A stretch of 64,000 bases of DNA from Pyrobaculum ferrireducens (GTDB taxonomy: Archaea; Thermoproteota; Thermoprotei; Thermoproteales; Thermoproteaceae): the NCBI RefSeq assembly GCF_000234805.1, contig NC_016645.1, positions 2,208,391 through 2,272,390 on the forward strand, given 5' to 3'. The position numbers were made by a program, and so were the translations under genes. The first letter of the stretch is position 1. Each line of letters starts with the position of its first letter. This document shows, one piece after another, positions 1 through 8,655 of this stretch. Below the pieces are notes generated by a model. The model worked only from the letters and a program-made list of their open reading frames with translations. It did not search any database and had not been told where the DNA came from.

Positions 1-214
1 AGTAGTAAAACTGCTCGTACCAAGGCCTGTCGAAGTAGTAGTACTGCTTGATTTTCTCAATAACCTCTGGCTTCGCCTTTTCCCCACCTGCCCACGCCCT
101 CACTGGGTCGGCCGGGATGGCGTAGGCTATCAGATAAGTAATAAAAACAACGCCGAAGATTGTGGGTATAAAGGTGAGTAGGCGTCTTATTAAAAATTTT
201 CTAAAAGAAGACAT
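1..214 (-). CDS. ABC transporter permease, DppB/OppB type (N-terminal part, cut by window edge)
   Basis: The frame begins with ATG at 214 and runs off the left end after 71 codons. It starts with a short basic segment (RKFLIRRLLTFIPTI), then a first membrane helix ending in YAIPADP, then an acidic/aromatic stretch (YYYFDRPWYEQF). This is the usual beginning of the inner-membrane permease of dipeptide/oligopeptide ABC importers (BPD_transp_1 family, DppB branch). It follows the binding-protein gene by 14 bp on the same strand, so the two are very likely one operon with the second permease and ATPases outside the window. It has no TATA element of its own. The substrate cannot be told from this fragment; archaeal members carry peptides or sugars. 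Confidence 0.85.
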   Translation of the reverse strand, partial: MSSFRKFLIRRLLTFIPTIFGVVFITYLIAYAIPADPVRAWAGGEKAKPEVIEKIKQYYYFDRPWYEQFYY

Positions 215-228
215 AGATGGGAAAAAGT

Positions 229-2499
229 TTAGGGTTTAAATCCGTATAGCTGTTGCCACAGTGTGGCGTTCCAGTAGTACGGGTTGTACTTCAACACTAT
301 GTATGAATCCTGCTGGTAGTCGGCTACGTAGTAGGGGCCGGTAGATATGGGCTTCTCGTGGAGAAGTCTGTGAGTGGCGTCGTCCTCGCCTGTCGTGACG
401 TATTTTGCCCACGCAGCCGGGTTCTTTCCGTTGTTAGAATCTGCTAGTGCCTGTTGGTACTTGTCGCCGAGGGCGTACTGCATCGACACAATCATTGTAA
501 ACGGCGCCGCGAGTATAGGCAGAATCGCCGGGTACGCCTGCGTCAGCTCGAGCTTGACCACCCCGGCCGTGGGGCCGGAGTAGCCGAAGATTTTCATCAA
601 GTCGTCCCAACTCTTCACGTTGTAGGACTTCCCGGCGTACTCTGTGACAAGCCCCTTGGAGAGCACTTGCTTAAACTCGTCTTCGGTCAAGACGGAGCTG
701 GCATTGACGTCTACGTATGTAGTGATCATCCAGCTGGGGTCCAGCGACAGCCTGGCTATCCTCCATATGGAGAACAACACGTCAACCGCATCGATGTCAT
801 AAACCTTGTTATTCCACGGCTCGTACGCCTTCATCCCACCCCTAATCACGAAATACCACGTGGTGCCGTTTTCGTCGTGGGCCCAAGCCACCGCTCCAGA
901 AGGCACCACGTACTCAGTATTCTCCCTCCAGAAGGTGACTAACGTAGTGCCTATTTGCGTGAAGATTTCCCAGCCAAAAGACTCGTAGCTTGCGGCGGGG
1001 TCAAAGCTCTGTGGCCAGCCGATGGTGGCTATGACGTATGTGTCGGGGCCGTTCTTGTAGTCCTTGATACCAGTGCTGACGACGGGGGCGTCCGGCGTCT
1101 CCCACAGCAGGTCGTATCTCTCGAGCTCCAGAGGCGTATAGTAGCGCCCCTTCACCCAGTTCCAGTTGTGCATGAAGAACTTTGCCTGGCCTAGCCATAT
1201 AATCGCGGGATCTACGTTGCTGGCTATCGATATCGCCTTGTAGAGAGCTTCTCTCAGCATTGGGTCAAAATGCGTCCTCGCGGCGACTATCATGGCGTCT
1301 ACATCGTAATTCCTGTAGAACGCTGGGTTGATGTCTACGAAACCTGTGCTGGCGTTCACTGGTTTGGTATTCGCCAGATCCACCTCGTAAGCCACTATGT
1401 AGATCTTCTTCCCGGCGGGGACCTCAGCCTTGGCGCCGCTACCCTTCGGTCCTACGACAACAACGGCTTCTCCCACGTCGAACACCTTCGCGGAGGAGAG
1501 CATGGAGGATATCTGCTGAGCCGTGCCCTCAACTACATCTAGCGTCTTGAACCTGGTGCCGCCGTAGAACAGCGGGCTTGCGTAGTCGTCTGGGTCCAGG
1601 TAGTCTGGTAGCCAGCCGATTATATACACGTCGAAGTCTCCCTTCTCCGTCTTGCTCAGCAACGTCGGCCAGTTCAGAGGCTCTGTGGTCACTTTAAAGC
1701 CTAGCCTGGCCCAGGCGTTGGCCAGGAGGGCCGCGGTCTGGGCGCGCTGGTCGTTGCCGAGGTTGAAGTCGATTACTATTGTATACTTTGTGGGATCTAT
1801 GCCGCTCTTCTTTATCAACTCCTGTGCCTTGGTAATGTTGTAGGTGTACTTAACAATGCCATAGTCTGTGTAGCCGGGCAGGCCCTTTGGAATTACGGCG
1901 TACAGCCTGGCGTATCTGTTTGCGTATATTCTGGAGAGGATTGCGTCGTAGGGCACCGCCCAGGCCAGCGCTTGTCTAACGAGTGGGTTGTTAAAGGGCT
2001 CCTTATTGGCGTTTAAGACGATGTACTCTATTGTAAGCGTCAGTAAGTTGGGATCCTCCCGTAGCTCTATCATGTAGTTCCCCATCTTAGTCCCCACCAC
2101 CTCGTTCAGCCTATCCAGCGGCACGGCGGCAATGTCAGCGGTTCCAGTCTTGTAGAGCTGTATCCTAGCCGTCGCGTCGTTGTTGATAATGTAGATCACA
2201 TTTTTGTGGAAGACCTTCTGAGGGGCAGTTGCCGTGGGTGAAGGCGAGGTTGTGGTCTGCGTCGCTGTGGGAGACGGCGTAGTAGCGGTGGTAGTTTGAG
2301 TTGTCTGTGGAGTTGTCGGTGTAGTGGTTTGCGTCGTAGTTGGAGTGGTTTGTGGAGTTGTCGTCGGTGGAGTCGTGGTGGGGGTTGTGGTCGGGGGGGC
2401 TTTTGGCTGCATCAGTAGCACAGCCGCGGCCGCGATCAACACAAGGGCAATAACAATACCGGCTAGCGCACCTTTTGAAATACCCTTAACTTTAGGCAT
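229..2499 (-). CDS. Family-5 extracellular solute-binding protein, domain order permuted
   Basis: This 756-residue lipid- or membrane-anchored binding protein for a Dpp/Opp-type importer has a membrane helix at about residues 10-30, a Thr/Pro linker at about 31-93, then the ligand-binding part outside the cell. The order inside the binding part is unusual. Residues about 96-480 match the second half of the SBP_bac_5 fold (DATARIQLYKTGTADIA, PLVRQALAWAVPYDAI, and the family's C-terminal end near FDPMLREALYKA). Residues about 484-756 match the first half (SFDPAASYES, TTWYFVIRGGMK, AVDVLFSIWR, and finally STGPYYVADY and KYNPYYW, which normally sit in mid-protein). The chain therefore ends where its own N-terminal part would continue. 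A TATA element at 2521-2530 lies 26 bp from the ATG. The permease gene follows by 14 bp. Confidence 0.88.
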   Translation of the reverse strand: MPKVKGISKGALAGIVIALVLIAAAAVLLMQPKAPPTTTPTTTPPTTTPQTTPTTTQTTTPTTPQTTQTTTATTPSPTATQTTTSPSPTATAPQKVFHKNVIYIINNDATARIQLYKTGTADIAAVPLDRLNEVVGTKMGNYMIELREDPNLLTLTIEYIVLNANKEPFNNPLVRQALAWAVPYDAILSRIYANRYARLYAVIPKGLPGYTDYGIVKYTYNITKAQELIKKSGIDPTKYTIVIDFNLGNDQRAQTAALLANAWARLGFKVTTEPLNWPTLLSKTEKGDFDVYIIGWLPDYLDPDDYASPLFYGGTRFKTLDVVEGTAQQISSMLSSAKVFDVGEAVVVVGPKGSGAKAEVPAGKKIYIVAYEVDLANTKPVNASTGFVDINPAFYRNYDVDAMIVAARTHFDPMLREALYKAISIASNVDPAIIWLGQAKFFMHNWNWVKGRYYTPLELERYDLLWETPDAPVVSTGIKDYKNGPDTYVIATIGWPQSFDPAASYESFGWEIFTQIGTTLVTFWRENTEYVVPSGAVAWAHDENGTTWYFVIRGGMKAYEPWNNKVYDIDAVDVLFSIWRIARLSLDPSWMITTYVDVNASSVLTEDEFKQVLSKGLVTEYAGKSYNVKSWDDLMKIFGYSGPTAGVVKLELTQAYPAILPILAAPFTMIVSMQYALGDKYQQALADSNNGKNPAAWAKYVTTGEDDATHRLLHEKPISTGPYYVADYQQDSYIVLKYNPYYWNATLWQQLYGFKP

Positions 2500-2520
2500 T
2501 TCTCTAGTAATATGTATGGT

Positions 2521-2530
2521 TTTTAAATAT
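2521..2530 (-). promoter_or_regulatory. TATA element of the binding-protein operon
   Basis: The A/T-only stretch lies between the tricorn gene and the binding-protein gene. Its centre is about 26 bp upstream of the ATG at 2499, which is the spacing expected for a leaderless archaeal transcript. Confidence 0.7.
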
Positions 2531-2534
2531 TGCC

Positions 2535-5500
2535 CTAATCCCCGCCCTTTATTAATTCTATGGCTTTATCCAGCTGGGGATCGCGGCCTTCTCTGTAGTC
2601 CTGCGGCGCTATTTCTACCTCTACGTCGGGGTCGACTCCGTAGCCCTCTATGCCGGTTCCGACGTCGTCTGTCCAGAAGGCGTATTTCGGCTGGGTGATT
2701 ATGGTGCCGTCTACCAGCTTGTAGCGGGTGTCTATGCCTACTGTGCCGCCCCAGGTCCTCTTGCCCACCACTGGGCCGAGCTTCAGCCGCTTGAAGTCGT
2801 AGGTGAAGATGTCGCCGTCTGACCCCGCGTGTTCATTTGTGACGAGCACCAGCTTCCTCGGCAACACCAGCTCGGGGTATGGAAACGGCTTGAAGTGGCG
2901 GGTGAGGAATTTTCCGAATATGCCCACGGCGGCTCTTAGGATCAGCATTCCTGAGGTGTGGCCGCCTCTGTTGTACCTCACGTCTATTATAAACGCCTCC
3001 TTGTCCCCCTCGGCGTTTAGCGATTTGAAAAACTCGGCGTATCCCGAGGGCCCCATGTCGGGTATGTGGATGTAGCCCACGGCGCCGCCGGTGCGCTGGT
3101 GTACGTAGCGCCTGTTCGCCTCGACCCAGTGGCGGTATATGATGTACCTCTCGTCGCGCACCGTCCTCACGATGTACCTCTTCACCTCGCCGCCTCTCTC
3201 CACCTCCACGGCCACCGTGTCGCTTGTCCTGTTTAGAAGTGCGTACTCGGGCGGCGCCCCCAGGCCGAGCTTCACGCCGGCGATTGCCACCACGCAGTCC
3301 CCCTCCCTCACGTCGACGCCCGGGGCGAGGAGGGGGGACTTCTCGTTTTCGTAGGAGGGATCCCCCATGTATATCTTCGCCACGCGCCAGCACCCGCCGT
3401 CCCACTTAAACTCGGCGCCGAGCCCGCCGACGAGGTAGGGCTTGTCCACCTCGAAGTCTGGCACTATTTCGTAGGCGTGGCTAGTGCCTAGCTCTCCCTG
3501 CATCTCGTTTATCAAATCGCTGAGTTCGTACCTAGTGCCGACGCGGCTCAGCAGAGGCTCGTACTTCCTATAGACGGCGTCCCAATCCACCCCGTTTAAA
3601 TCGCCCCGCCAGTAGTGCTCCTTCATCAAAAGCCAGGCCTCGTGGAACATCTGCCTCCACTCCCTCTCCGGCTCTACGTACACCTTTACCCGGGACATGT
3701 CGAGAACGCCGCTCTTCCGCCCAGGCTCCCTGGACTGGAGGTCGGGCTTCTTATCCACGTCTATGAGCCTAAGCCTGTTCTCCTCTTTGACTAGGACATA
3801 CCTACCGTCGGGCGAGGCCCTCAGCGCGGAGACGCCGGACATCAGCTGATCCTTCAGCTTGGTCTCTAGGTCGTATACCTCCACTGCTCCCCTCCGCTCC
3901 TGGGCAGACCAGAGGTAGTACCTCAGGGCGCCCTCCACGTCGTACTTCAGCCACGCCACCTTCCCCCCCTTCAGGCCGACCACGGCAGCGTAGAGGCCCT
4001 CCTCGACGGGGATCGGCTCCACCCGTGTGGCGATGCCCTCCACGTCTATATCCTCGGTCTTACCCTCAGCCCTTCTGTATTCGACAAATGGCGAGGTGTC
4101 GCCTTTCTTTAAGACTGCGAGGTAGGGTTTTGAGTGCTTGGCGAATATGTAGCTGAACTGCACGGGGTCCAGCGCGGGGTTGAGGGCCCTCCTGGATAGG
4201 AAATAGAGGTACCTCCCCTCTGGATCGAAGGCCGGGGAGTAGTCGTAGGCGGTTGGCGTAGTCACGTCGTACGTCCTCCTAGTGGCGGCGTCGAGGAGCT
4301 TGATGTTTTGGGTGTAGACGCCGGCTGGCTTGGCGTAGGCGAGCCACCTCCCGGAGGGGTGCCACGCCATCTCAGTGATGAGGCCGTACTCGCTCTTGTC
4401 TGCCAGCTGCGCCGAGCCCGTCTCCATGTCTATTATCCAGAGCTCGCCTCTGTGGTTCGCCGCGGCGAGCCTCGTCTGCCTCAGCGCCAGGGCCTCGATT
4501 ATGCCTATCCCGGGCTCCAGCCTCTTTATCAACGCGCCGTCCATGCCGTACACCTCCACGGCGCCGTCGTAGGTGGCCACGGCGACCCTCTCCCCGTCTG
4601 TGGCTATGTGTTTGTAGCGCACGCCGCCTCCGCGGGCGCCTAGCTGTAGCACAGCCCCCTCCCAGCTGGGGACGATAAAGGCCTGTCCTCTGGAGACTAG
4701 GGCTATTCTCTCGCCGGAGGCGAGGGCAAAGTACTCGAGGTACTTCACAGCGTCTACGAACTTGGCCATCTTCGCCTTGCGGGAGAGGGGCAGGTCGATG
4801 CCTAGCTTCTCAAGCCTATCCGCCGCGGGGTCGTACAGCCATATGTCCCCAGCCACCTGGAACACAACCCGCCTCCCGTCGCTACTGGCATTTCTCACGT
4901 AGTAGTCCTTGAAATTAGTGTGCCTTTTGAGATCCCCGCCTGCGAGATCCACGGAGTAGAGGTTGCCCACCCCCTCGTGGTCGGAGACGAAGTAGACTCT
5001 GTCCCCCACGATCATGGGGGAGGTGATGTTGCCCGGGAGGTCGAGGAACTTCTCAAAGGTCTTCCCGCCGTCTCTGCTTATCCACAGCACCCCCTTCGTG
5101 CCTCCTCTGTACCGCTTCCAGTAGGGGAGGTCGTAGGTATTTCTGCCCAGCACCACCACACCACCCCTCCCGTAGACCAGCGCGGTGGCTGGGCCTAGGT
5201 TCAGCCTTTCGTAGATGCCGTCTAGCGACACCGCGTACAGCTCGCGCCACTGGGGGAAGGGTGTTTTAAAGTCGCTGTAGACCAGGACCCTCCCGTCGGG
5301 GATCCATCCCACTATTCTGGTGAAGGGGGTGCCGAAGTAGGTTACGCGCCTCGGCTCCCCGCCTCCTGACGGCACCACATATACGTCGGCTGTCGTGCCC
5401 TGGTCCGTCTGCTGTAGCCGTGTAAAGGCAATCCACCTCCCGTCTGGAGAGAACTTCGGCCTCACCACGACGCCGAAGTCCGACGTAAGTCTCTGCCCCA

Positions 5501-5588
5501 CCCCGCCTGAGTACTTCCAGAGATCGTCCTCAGCTACGAAAACCACCTCGTCGCCGTAGATATCTGGGTGGAGGTAGTAGCCCCGCAT
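2535..5588 (-). CDS. tri: Tricorn protease
   Basis: This is a large cytoplasmic serine protease that trims peptides released by the proteasome. An N-terminal half of WD/Kelch-like beta-propeller repeats (repeats such as SPDGRWIAFTRL and SPDGRYVLVKEE) is followed by the C1 domain with the active-site His of TSHAY (near residue 704 of the revised protein), a PDZ-like domain, and the C2 domain with the nucleophile Ser of GSDGD (near 923) and the Glu of IEGYGVDPD (near 981). All residues of the tricorn tetrad region are present and the length (1017 aa) is normal. An in-frame ATG at 5618 lies inside the TATA element (5617-5625) and cannot be the start, so the ATG at 5588 (MRGYYLHPDIYG) is chosen. 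The gene is monocistronic; the next gene downstream has its own promoter. Confidence 0.92.
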   Translation of the reverse strand: MRGYYLHPDIYGDEVVFVAEDDLWKYSGGVGQRLTSDFGVVVRPKFSPDGRWIAFTRLQQTDQGTTADVYVVPSGGGEPRRVTYFGTPFTRIVGWIPDGRVLVYSDFKTPFPQWRELYAVSLDGIYERLNLGPATALVYGRGGVVVLGRNTYDLPYWKRYRGGTKGVLWISRDGGKTFEKFLDLPGNITSPMIVGDRVYFVSDHEGVGNLYSVDLAGGDLKRHTNFKDYYVRNASSDGRRVVFQVAGDIWLYDPAADRLEKLGIDLPLSRKAKMAKFVDAVKYLEYFALASGERIALVSRGQAFIVPSWEGAVLQLGARGGGVRYKHIATDGERVAVATYDGAVEVYGMDGALIKRLEPGIGIIEALALRQTRLAAANHRGELWIIDMETGSAQLADKSEYGLITEMAWHPSGRWLAYAKPAGVYTQNIKLLDAATRRTYDVTTPTAYDYSPAFDPEGRYLYFLSRRALNPALDPVQFSYIFAKHSKPYLAVLKKGDTSPFVEYRRAEGKTEDIDVEGIATRVEPIPVEEGLYAAVVGLKGGKVAWLKYDVEGALRYYLWSAQERRGAVEVYDLETKLKDQLMSGVSALRASPDGRYVLVKEENRLRLIDVDKKPDLQSREPGRKSGVLDMSRVKVYVEPEREWRQMFHEAWLLMKEHYWRGDLNGVDWDAVYRKYEPLLSRVGTRYELSDLINEMQGELGTSHAYEIVPDFEVDKPYLVGGLGAEFKWDGGCWRVAKIYMGDPSYENEKSPLLAPGVDVREGDCVVAIAGVKLGLGAPPEYALLNRTSDTVAVEVERGGEVKRYIVRTVRDERYIIYRHWVEANRRYVHQRTGGAVGYIHIPDMGPSGYAEFFKSLNAEGDKEAFIIDVRYNRGGHTSGMLILRAAVGIFGKFLTRHFKPFPYPELVLPRKLVLVTNEHAGSDGDIFTYDFKRLKLGPVVGKRTWGGTVGIDTRYKLVDGTIITQPKYAFWTDDVGTGIEGYGVDPDVEVEIAPQDYREGRDPQLDKAIELIKGGD

Positions 5589-5710
5589 AGGCCATCGTTG
5601 ACCCCCGTTAATAAGCATTTAAAAACGCCAAGGCCGTATACATCTAAAGATGGCAAACTCTGTGTTTAGAGCAATATGGAGGAAGCCCCCATTAGTGATG
5701 TCATCTATGG

Positions 5711-7045
5711 CTAGGTGGGGTCTATCACTGCTATAAATACGTCGTTTACATTAGTACCTGTGTATCCGGTGATTATGTCCCTGCCTAGATGGTTAAAGAA
5801 TGTGTAGCTGTCGTTATTGTTTAGGTATTCCAGTGGGTCTAGCCCCCTCGCCTCCGCCTCTTCCACGACTCCTCCATCTACCACAGCCCCGGCCGCTGGG
5901 CTGTTTCCATCTACGCCGTCTGTCCCCATGCAGGCGGCCGAGATGTTGCGCATACCTCTGATGGCGAGTGCAAAGGATAGGCAGAGCTCTTGGTTTCTCC
6001 CGCCGCGGCCCCCTCCCCGCACCGTGACGACTGTCTCGCCTCCTGCCAGTAGCGCAAGTGGGGGCCTCCCGGGCAGGCCGTGGTAAACAACGCTCTTCGC
6101 CACGGAGGCTAGGACCCGCCCCGCTTCGCGGGCCTCGCCCTCTAGCATCGAGGTGAGGATCAAGGGGCTGTAGCCGACGCCTTTTAGGTAGCCGCCGGCG
6201 CTACGTAGCGACGTCAAGTTATTGGCCACGATGATATTCCACACCTTGGCTAAGACTGGGTCCCCCTCCTTGACAGTGTCGCCTCCACTTTCTATAACCG
6301 CACGGATGCGTGTAGGAAGCTCTTCCCACAGCCCGTACTTTTTCAACACTCTTATGGCGAATTCCCTAGTTGTCCCGTCAGGCGCCGTGGGTCCAGACGC
6401 TATCGTGTCTAGACGATCTCCCACGACGTCGCTCACTATCAGCGACGCCACATGCCTAGCCTTTATGAACTTTAGGAGCTTGCCGCCCTTCACTCTTGAC
6501 AGCCTTTTCCTAACTGCGTTTAACTCCACTATATCCGCCCCCCTCCTCATCAACTCGCCAGATACGTGGGCAATATCTTCAAGCTGTATCCCCTCTTCCG
6601 GCAGTTCAAACAACGCCGATCCACCTCCCGAAATTACAACAAATACGAGGTCCCCCTCCCCCACGCCTTCAAGATATTCGACAAGGCGGTGGGAAGCAGA
6701 CAAGGTGTTGTCTTTAGGAATTGGGTGATCTCCCTTAACCAGCTCTATAGGCCCGGCGCGGCCGCCTCCGGTTGGCGTTATGACTACCCCGCCCCTCACC
6801 AAGTCGCCGAGTAGATCTACCAACGCCTCGGCCATCTTCCCCGACGCCTTCCCAAACCCCACGACGTGGACCCCTCCCCCCACCTCCACCGCCTTCCCTC
6901 CTACCTCGACTACGTCACCTCTTCTTTTCACGCTAGAGGCCACCGCCGTGTAGGGATCTGCCGCGGCCAGGGCCTCCTCCAGCGCTTTTGTCAACACCTC
7001 GCCGCGGGGGAGTTTTACAAGCGACTCACGGTTACGGATAGACAC
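5711..7045 (-). CDS. Glycerate 2-kinase (MOFRL family)
   Basis: The 444-residue protein has the two-domain architecture of type II glycerate kinases: an N-terminal GckA domain with GFGKASGKMAEAL and VVISGGGSALFELPE, and a C-terminal MOFRL domain with LLAGGETVVTV, GRNQELCLSFALA and AACMGTDGVDGNSPAAG. It phosphorylates D-glycerate to 2-phosphoglycerate and thereby feeds the products of the non-phosphorylative Entner-Doudoroff pathway into glycolysis; this pathway is known in Thermoproteales. A TATA element at 7064-7070 is about 24 bp from the ATG. Cytoplasmic, single gene. Confidence 0.92.
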   Translation of the reverse strand: MSIRNRESLVKLPRGEVLTKALEEALAAADPYTAVASSVKRRGDVVEVGGKAVEVGGGVHVVGFGKASGKMAEALVDLLGDLVRGGVVITPTGGGRAGPIELVKGDHPIPKDNTLSASHRLVEYLEGVGEGDLVFVVISGGGSALFELPEEGIQLEDIAHVSGELMRRGADIVELNAVRKRLSRVKGGKLLKFIKARHVASLIVSDVVGDRLDTIASGPTAPDGTTREFAIRVLKKYGLWEELPTRIRAVIESGGDTVKEGDPVLAKVWNIIVANNLTSLRSAGGYLKGVGYSPLILTSMLEGEAREAGRVLASVAKSVVYHGLPGRPPLALLAGGETVVTVRGGGRGGRNQELCLSFALAIRGMRNISAACMGTDGVDGNSPAAGAVVDGGVVEEAEARGLDPLEYLNNNDSYTFFNHLGRDIITGYTGTNVNDVFIAVIDPT

Positions 7046-7189
7046 ATTTATACGATATCACGGCTTTATACCTATATACCTATTACCCCCACCTATCCCA
7101 CAGAGAGGGCCTTACTCCAGCCCCTACGGCGTAGCCGTTTTCTGACCTCAAGTTGTGTAGTGGCTTGTTCAGCCACGTCCTACGGCGCC

Positions 7190-7608
7190 GTATTGATGTA
7201 CTGGGCTAAGCTGTGGACGGCTTCCTCAGCACATTTTCTCCAAGCGCCGCTTACCAGAAAAGGCACCTGCGCAACGGCAAGTCCCCGAGCCTCCCCCTCA
7301 AATTTCTAATTTCGAGAGACCCCTGATCACTGGGTGTTGCCTTTATCTCAATTCTGAAGTTCGCCCTGGTACGTAAACGTGAGGCGCCTCCCGCCGCCGC
7401 TATGCTATCCTCTTTAGTCTCCGCCATCTTTGAGGTGAGCGTTCTTTTTACCTGATATGCGGCTTATCTTCACAGCGGCCTCCCCCTAAGTATTCGCCGC
7501 CAACTTTGCTGTACATTGGACCGGATATAGACTAGCAACAACCTAAGGTCGTTATCAGCATCACATATCTCTGAAGAGGTTCGCTTGAAACTGGCCCGAT
7601 ATTCCTTG
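7190..7608 (-). pseudogene. Decayed second copy of the CoxG-like gene
   Basis: Read on the minus strand, this stretch aligns along its whole length with the intact CoxG-like gene at 8114-8554. Matching blocks include the 3' end (TTGATGTACTGGGCTAA at 7193-7209), the segment around 7254-7290 (GCGCCGCTTACC against GCACCGCTCACA), and the 5' end (CGCTTGAAACTGGCC at 7581-7595 against CACTTGAAACTGGCC). Many substitutions, small gaps and stop codons prevent translation, and no start codon remains at the expected place. The copy lies on the same strand as the intact gene, with the VKOR gene between them, so it looks like the remnant of a tandem duplication. Confidence 0.82.
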
Positions 7609-7682
7609 GTTAATGGTACTTCAATAGTGGTGTGCTGATTTGTCTGCTGTAGTCTCGTGAAGGTTGTTCACCTGGGTAATAA

Positions 7683-7690
7683 GTATATAA
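7683..7690 (+). promoter_or_regulatory. TATA element that decides the VKOR start
   Basis: The sequence GTATATAAAT ends directly in front of an in-frame ATG at 7691. With the usual 26-bp spacing, transcription would start near 7712, where an in-frame GTG occurs, so the ATG at 7691 is probably upstream of the transcript. Confidence 0.65.
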
Positions 7691-7711
7691 ATGCTGTGTC
7701 GTGTCGCTGTC

Positions 7712-8119
7712 GTGAGATATTTACTCGTCGCATTGGCGCTCTCCGCCGCGGGGATCTTGTCGAGGTTAGCGGGGTACGAGCAACTTGGTATATGGCTACT
7801 CGCGGCGGGGGGCTTGGCCCACACCCTCCTGAATAAGCCGGGAGATGTGTGTAGAAGAGGTAGGTTTGCCGGTTGCGTGGTGGTGCTCGGATCTCCATAC
7901 GCGAGGCCTCTTGGGATACCTCTTGAATACGTGGGGGCGGCGTGGTTCGGCGGCGTGCCCCTCGCGTTTCATCTAGGTTTTGGACAGATGTGGGCCCTAC
8001 TGGCTGTGTTAGGCGTGGTGTTGTTAGTCGGAATGGAGGTGAGGCTTAAGGCGCTGTGTCTATACTGCACAGTTGCGCACATAATTGGGCTGATATGCGC
8101 CGTCTTTCTACTTCTATGA
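7712..8119 (+). CDS. VKOR-family membrane disulfide-forming oxidoreductase
   Basis: This small integral membrane protein (135 aa from the GTG at 7712, 142 aa from the ATG at 7691) shows the hallmarks of archaeal and bacterial homologues of vitamin K epoxide reductase. A loop carries two cysteines (GDVC and AGC) followed by the conserved GSPYARPLGIP, and a later helix carries the redox pair CLYC. There are about four to five helices. The family re-oxidises a thioredoxin-like partner and passes electrons to quinone, as DsbB does. Thermoproteales are rich in disulfide-bonded proteins, so a role in protein disulfide formation is expected. The partner thioredoxin is not encoded next to it. The 3' end overlaps the convergent CoxG-like gene by 6 bp. 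Confidence 0.85.
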   Translation: MRYLLVALALSAAGILSRLAGYEQLGIWLLAAGGLAHTLLNKPGDVCRRGRFAGCVVVLGSPYARPLGIPLEYVGAAWFGGVPLAFHLGFGQMWALLAVLGVVLLVGMEVRLKALCLYCTVAHIIGLICAVFLLL

Positions 8120-8554
8120 TTCATTGATGTACTGGGCTAAATTCTGCGCCGCCTCCTCTGCCATTTTTCTCAAAGCACCGCTCACAAGCGAGGGCGCCAG
8201 CGTTGCGGCTAGGCCCCGGGCCTCGCCCTCGAATCTCCAGCTGACCACAGACCCCGAGCCGCCGGGGGTCGCAGCAACCTCTATTTTGAAGTCTGCCGTT
8301 GTCTGGAGCCCCGTGGCCCTCCCTACGACCACTACGCCGTCGTCGCGAACCTCTGCGTATTTGAAGCGGGCGTTCATCCTGCCGGAGAGGTGCCCAAGCC
8401 TCACCGACGCCTCGCCCATGTACTCATCGCCGGACTTCTGCACGTTGGAGACCCCTGGTATGAGCTTCGCCACCACCTCCGGCTTTTTCAACATCTCCAC
8501 CACCTCCCGGGGCGGCTTGTTCACTTGAAACTGGCCAGATTCCACCACGCGCAT
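8114..8554 (-). CDS. CoxG-like SRPBCC (START-fold) protein
   Basis: The 146-residue protein has the layout of the CO-dehydrogenase subunit G family: an N-terminal strand (SGQFQVNKPPREVVEML), a conserved IPGV segment (KLIPGVSNVQ), and a C-terminal helix (GALRKMAEEAAQNLAQYI) that closes a hydrophobic cavity. Family members help recruit or mature molybdenum hydroxylases at the membrane, but many archaeal copies stand alone and their ligand is unknown. No CO-dehydrogenase genes are nearby. The ATG at 8554 lies 26 bp from a TATA element near 8575-8584. A degenerate second copy of this gene lies at 7190-7608. Confidence 0.8.
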   Translation of the reverse strand: MRVVESGQFQVNKPPREVVEMLKKPEVVAKLIPGVSNVQKSGDEYMGEASVRLGHLSGRMNARFKYAEVRDDGVVVVGRATGLQTTADFKIEVAATPGGSGSVVSWRFEGEARGLAATLAPSLVSGALRKMAEEAAQNLAQYINES

Positions 8555-8655
8555 GGCCTACCGCTCTCGATGGTTATTAAATATTGTCAGCGAACTCGGC
8601 ACACTTCACCACTCCGCCAAGAACCGAATCATCACGTCGATGACCAGAGGCGTAT

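Noticed and set aside
454-942. A 162-codon plus-strand frame inside the binding-protein gene
   Set aside because: It lies antisense to a clearly conserved gene, has no promoter and has no family pattern.
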